Position numbers and translations under genes: made by a program
Source: Limnoglobus sp.
GTDB taxonomy: Bacteria > Planctomycetota > Planctomycetia > Gemmatales > Gemmataceae
Assembly (NCBI GenBank): GCA_025353985.1
Contig: JANXNT010001275.1
Coordinates: 1 to 7,584 of the forward strand
Length of the DNA stretch: 7,584 nt
Direction: 5' to 3'
Notes under the pieces: generated by a model
What the model saw: the letters and a program-made list of their open reading frames with translations, nothing else
The model's database searches: none
What the model was told of the DNA's origin: nothing
In this document: piece after piece, positions 4,349 to 7,584 of the stretch
Numbering within the stretch: position 1 is the first letter of the stretch
How the letters are laid out: every line of letters starts with the position of its first letter

Positions 4349-7300
4349 AGCGATCGATGTGAAACCGCTGGCGAATCGACGACATGACTCGGGTTAGCTC
4401 CGTCGTGAATCGATTACCCGCGGTAAGCCCTTCGCCCGCCTCGAATCCCAATCGGCGGGCTAGCTTTTCGCGATCCTCCTCCGCTTCCGGCACCACGGTC
4501 AGCGGTCGATCCGCCACCATTCGCAATTTCGCCTCGACCAATCGCAGGAACGAATATCCGTCGCGTAACACGTCCGCATCTTCGGGCGATAACAGCTTCG
4601 TTACCCGTAGCGATTCGAGCGCATCCCAGACATTCGCTTGCATGATCTGCGGGTAGGCTTCGCCGTACTTGAGTTGCATAGCCTGCACGAGAAATTCGAC
4701 ATCGACCAACCCGCCGGCGGCGCGTTTCAGGCTGCCACGCCCGTTGGCTTCGAGTTTCGTTCGCATCGCGAGAATTTCCATCACGACATCGGGTTGCCAC
4801 GGCTGCGAGACGATTGCGGTGCGAATCGCCGCGAGCACTTCGTTGGCAAACGTCGCATCGCCGCGCAACACACGGGCGCGGGTGAGCGATTGGCGTTCCC
4901 ACGGCTGACTGTTTTCCTCACGGAAATAGCGTGCGAACTCCGTCAGTGGCACGACGAGGCTGCCCGATTTCCCCGTCGGTCGCAATCGCATATCGACGGC
5001 GTACAGTCGCCCCATCGGGCCGTTTCGCGTCGTCGCCTGAATCACTTTCTGCGCGAGGTCGGTGAAGGCGTGGTAGTTCGTCGTCACTTCGATTCGCGTA
5101 TCCGCGTCGGGTGCCACAGTCACGCCATCGTCCTGAAAAATTAGCAGCAAATCGAGGTCGCTATGGTAATTGATCTCGCGGCCACCGAGCTTGCCCATGC
5201 CGAGGATCACGTACGGGCACGGTATCACCTCGCCGTTTTCTCGCGTAATCGATGGGATGCCGTAACGCCCACGCACCTGCGGTTCTTGCAGATCGACGAC
5301 CGCATTCAGCACCGTTTCGGCGATATCGCTCAGCCCCGCCGTCGTCTCGCGGATCGGCGCTTTCCCGAGCAGATCGCGGACGCCGATCCGCAGGAGTTCC
5401 TTGTCCTGGAAGCTGTGCAAGATCGGATCGGGATCGGTCGCCCCGCGTAGCAATTCCGCGAGTTCGACACGCAATTCGTCGGCGGAACGCGGTTGGTCGA
5501 GCACGAGGCTATCGAGCAATTCGTCGATCATGCCGGGGTTGTTCATCATCAGCCCGCACAAGAACGGGCTGCCCGCGCAGAGGTCGACGTACAGTTTCAG
5601 CGTGGCCGGGTTGAAGCTGAACAGTTCGTAAAGCACCGCCTTCGCACCGAGCGATGCGGTTACTTTTTCGAGCGTGTTCAGCGTCTCATCGGGGTCCGGA
5701 GTTTCCGCTACCGCGCGCAGTAATTGCGGCGCGATACTCGCAAGAAAGTGCCGACAACGGCGATGCGACAGGAACCGCACCGATTCGCGCGCGAGTTGCG
5801 ATAAATTTTGGTACGCCTTCGCCACATCGGCAAACGGATACCGTCCGAGTACGGCCTTCACGGTCGCATCGTCGGGGTCGGGGTCGAGGATCAAATCCGA
5901 CTCCGGTTCCGCCAAACCGTCCGCATCGGGGAAGGTCTGGTGCAACAGGTGATCGAGAATGCCACGGTCGAGCCGCGTCTTGTCTTGTAGGTCTTTGAGG
6001 AACTGATCGAGTGGATCGACGAGTAAGCCGCGCATGCCGATGGCGTGCCCCGTTGGCTCATCGAGTGGCGAGCGCCGTTGCGGCGATAACGACGTTGGCG
6101 GCGGCCGCAACATGCTTTCCAAATGCGCTTCGGCACGGCCGTGAACGCGCGCCGGTTCGGCATAGCCCATTCGCAATGCGAGCTTGCGCAACTCTTCGCT
6201 CGAGTCGGGTAGCCGGTGCGTTTGCATGTCGAACAGAAGCTGTAAGCGGTGCTCGGTCTTTCGTAGAAAGCGGTACGCATCGGACAAGATGTACGTCTCG
6301 TTCCCGGTTAAACAGCCCGCGATTTCGAGGGCTTCGAGCGACAGCAGCGTGTTGCGTTGCCGTACCGCCCGCAGGTCGCCGCCGTTGAGGAGTTGCAGAA
6401 ACTGCACGGTGTATTCGATGTCGCGAATGCCGCCACGCCCGACTTTCACATCGCGATCGTCGACGCCGCCACGGATCGCACGCTGCTCCATCTGCCGTTT
6501 GAGTGCCTTCACTTCGTTGATTTCGGAGAAGCTGAAATACTTGCGATACACGAACGGCTCGATCGCCGTCACGAACTCGCGGCCGAGTTCGGGGTCGCCC
6601 GCACACGGTCGCACTTTAATCAGCGCCTGCCGTTCCCACGTGCGGCCCATTACGTCGTAGTAGCTCAGCGTGTTCGCCAAGGTCCGCGCCAGTGGGCCGC
6701 GTTGCCCCTCGGGGCGTAAACGCAAATCGATGCGGTAAGCAAATCCGGTATCGGTGTGCGACGAGAGTAGCCGCAGAATTTCCGACACGATCCGTGCGAA
6801 GAAGTCGCTATTCGCGGTCGGCGAGCGTTTGCCGACCGTTTCGCCTTCTTCGTCGTAAACGAACATCAAATCGAGATCGGACGAGTAGTTCAGTTCGTCG
6901 CCGCCGAGTTTACCGAAGGCCAGTGCCGCGAGGCGTGCGGGCGTGCCCTGCCCCGTCGTTGGGCTGCCGAACTTCTTCGCCGTGGTCCGCAGTGCATGTT
7001 GCATCGCGACTTCGATTGATGCATCGGCGACCCGGGCGAGGTCGCGGCTAATTTCTTCGAGTGGGCGATCGCGAATCACATCGTTAATGCCGATGCGCAG
7101 CGCCTGCCGACGGCGGAAGCGACGGAACGCACGCAAGACGTTCGCATCGTCGGTCGCGGCTTCGACGGCCAACCGCAACTGCGTCGTGAGTTCCGACGTC
7201 GAGGGGTTTCGACCATGCGGTTGCAACAGTGGTTCGAGCGCATCGGGGTCGATGGCTAACGTGTCCGCGAAGAACTGCGACGTCGCAAGCAGGTGCAAGA

Positions 7301-7538
7301 TCGTTTCTAGGTTCCGCGATGGCACATCGAGCAACTGCGGCAAGTAACTGCGTGCCCGAGGTTGCGCGAGAAGGCGTTCGAGGTTGTTCGCGGCCATGTC
7401 CGGGTCGGCCGTCGTCGGCAGATATTCCGTGAGCAGTGGCAGCAAAATCGCATGAGCATCGGGGCCAACGTGGCGCTCCAGCGACGCAAGATTCTCGCGG
7501 CCACGGTTCCCATCGCGAAACGGTATCGGAGTGTGCAT
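4347..7538 (-). CDS. glnE: Bifunctional glutamine synthetase adenylyltransferase/deadenylylase
   Basis: GlnE (1063 residues; the E. coli enzyme has 946) attaches AMP to a tyrosine of glutamine synthetase and removes it by phosphorolysis, under control of PII and glutamine; it acts in the cytoplasm. Seen: two nucleotidyltransferase halves in tandem. The N-terminal (deadenylylase) half has FGKLGGDELNYSSDLDL (208-224, Asp221/Asp223), YRIDLRLRPEG (268-278) and GRGGIRDIEY (367-376). The C-terminal (adenylylase) half has GMGKLGGREINYHSDLDL (780-797, Asp794/Asp796), YAVDMRLRPTG (846-856) and RAAGGLVDVEFLVQ (939-952). Key acidic residues are present in both, so both activities should be intact. The halves are joined by a Pro/Ser-rich linker (about 476-500) and a helical central region. 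ATG 7538 is the first sensible start; no clear Shine-Dalgarno precedes it. No glnA or glnB lies in the window. The gene converges on the small basic gene. Confidence 0.97.
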   Translation of the reverse strand: MHTPIPFRDGNRGRENLASLERHVGPDAHAILLPLLTEYLPTTADPDMAANNLERLLAQPRARSYLPQLLDVPSRNLETILHLLATSQFFADTLAIDPDALEPLLQPHGRNPSTSELTTQLRLAVEAATDDANVLRAFRRFRRRQALRIGINDVIRDRPLEEISRDLARVADASIEVAMQHALRTTAKKFGSPTTGQGTPARLAALAFGKLGGDELNYSSDLDLMFVYDEEGETVGKRSPTANSDFFARIVSEILRLLSSHTDTGFAYRIDLRLRPEGQRGPLARTLANTLSYYDVMGRTWERQALIKVRPCAGDPELGREFVTAIEPFVYRKYFSFSEINEVKALKRQMEQRAIRGGVDDRDVKVGRGGIRDIEYTVQFLQLLNGGDLRAVRQRNTLLSLEALEIAGCLTGNETYILSDAYRFLRKTEHRLQLLFDMQTHRLPDSSEELRKLALRMGYAEPARVHGRAEAHLESMLRPPPTSLSPQRRSPLDEPTGHAIGMRGLLVDPLDQFLKDLQDKTRLDRGILDHLLHQTFPDADGLAEPESDLILDPDPDDATVKAVLGRYPFADVAKAYQNLSQLARESVRFLSHRRCRHFLASIAPQLLRAVAETPDPDETLNTLEKVTASLGAKAVLYELFSFNPATLKLYVDLCAGSPFLCGLMMNNPGMIDELLDSLVLDQPRSADELRVELAELLRGATDPDPILHSFQDKELLRIGVRDLLGKAPIRETTAGLSDIAETVLNAVVDLQEPQVRGRYGIPSITRENGEVIPCPYVILGMGKLGGREINYHSDLDLLLIFQDDGVTVAPDADTRIEVTTNYHAFTDLAQKVIQATTRNGPMGRLYAVDMRLRPTGKSGSLVVPLTEFARYFREENSQPWERQSLTRARVLRGDATFANEVLAAIRTAIVSQPWQPDVVMEILAMRTKLEANGRGSLKRAAGGLVDVEFLVQAMQLKYGEAYPQIMQANVWDALESLRVTKLLSPEDADVLRDGYSFLRLVEAKLRMVADRPLTVVPEAEEDREKLARRLGFEAGEGLTAGNRFTTELTRVMSSIRQRFHIDR

Positions 7539-7584
7539 AACTCGATTATGTCAGAACCAGCGGGCCGGTCGAGTGCGCGATATA
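7539..7584 (-). other. Upstream region of glnE, truncated by the window edge
   Basis: 46 bp before the glnE start. I see no clear ribosome site (only GAG two bases from the ATG) and no promoter elements that can be judged in so short a stretch. Confidence 0.4.

Noticed and set aside
4638..5144. 168-residue and other long + strand frames opposite glnE
   Set aside because: High GC leaves antisense frames open. GlnE motifs run continuously through the - strand frame across the whole region.
5870..5890. GGGGTC repeats resembling a G-rich structure
   Set aside because: Only two short copies; they encode the Asp-Pro-Asp-Pro part of the GlnE central region and are explained by codon use.

Overview
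The window most likely comes from a planctomycete chromosome, possibly Gemmataceae-like. This rests on fairly high GC (hand counts reach about 73% in parts of glnE), a secreted DUF1080 / 3-keto-disaccharide hydrolase-type protein (a family greatly expanded in planctomycetes), a small basic ERR...SPWW protein of a planctomycete-like type, and a large 1063-residue GlnE. No rRNA or 16S-type marker is present, so the lineage is an inference.

Layout from left to right: (1) bases 1-690 hold a secreted PRC-barrel protein on the + strand, followed by a textbook intrinsic terminator that is a perfect 34-bp palindrome with a T-run. (2) Bases 708-4038 hold a co-directional run of five genes on the - strand. 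In transcription order they are a polytopic GT-C-like membrane protein (4038-2749), an uncharacterised 123-residue protein (2752-2381), an AT-richer uncharacterised 146-residue protein (2346-1906), an uncharacterised 137-residue protein (1909-1496), and after a 59-bp gap the exported DUF1080 protein (1436-708). Two of the junctions are 4-bp ATGA overlaps, which suggests translational coupling. (3) Bases 4076-4342 hold a short lysine/arginine-rich protein on the + strand, divergent from the membrane-protein gene across only 37 bp. (4) Bases 4347-7538 hold glnE on the - strand, convergent with the small gene and 4 bp from it. Bases 7539-7584 are non-coding upstream sequence of glnE.

Functionally, only GlnE has a firm role: adenylylation and deadenylylation of glutamine synthetase in nitrogen control. 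Both nucleotidyltransferase halves keep their GKLGG and S-D-L-D-L motifs. The PRC-barrel and DUF1080 proteins are identified by family. The membrane protein is placed as GT-C-like from its topology and its early ADEWE and HNEHR loop motifs. The three small proteins in the middle of the - strand run are not recognised. They are the least explained part of the window.

I saw no rRNA, tRNA, CRISPR array, insertion sequence, phage gene or recognisable defence system. Most of this is ordinary chromosome. The items most worth following are the AT-rich coupled gene pair at 1496-2346, the small basic protein, and the PRC-barrel protein with a tyrosine/threonine-rich tail.
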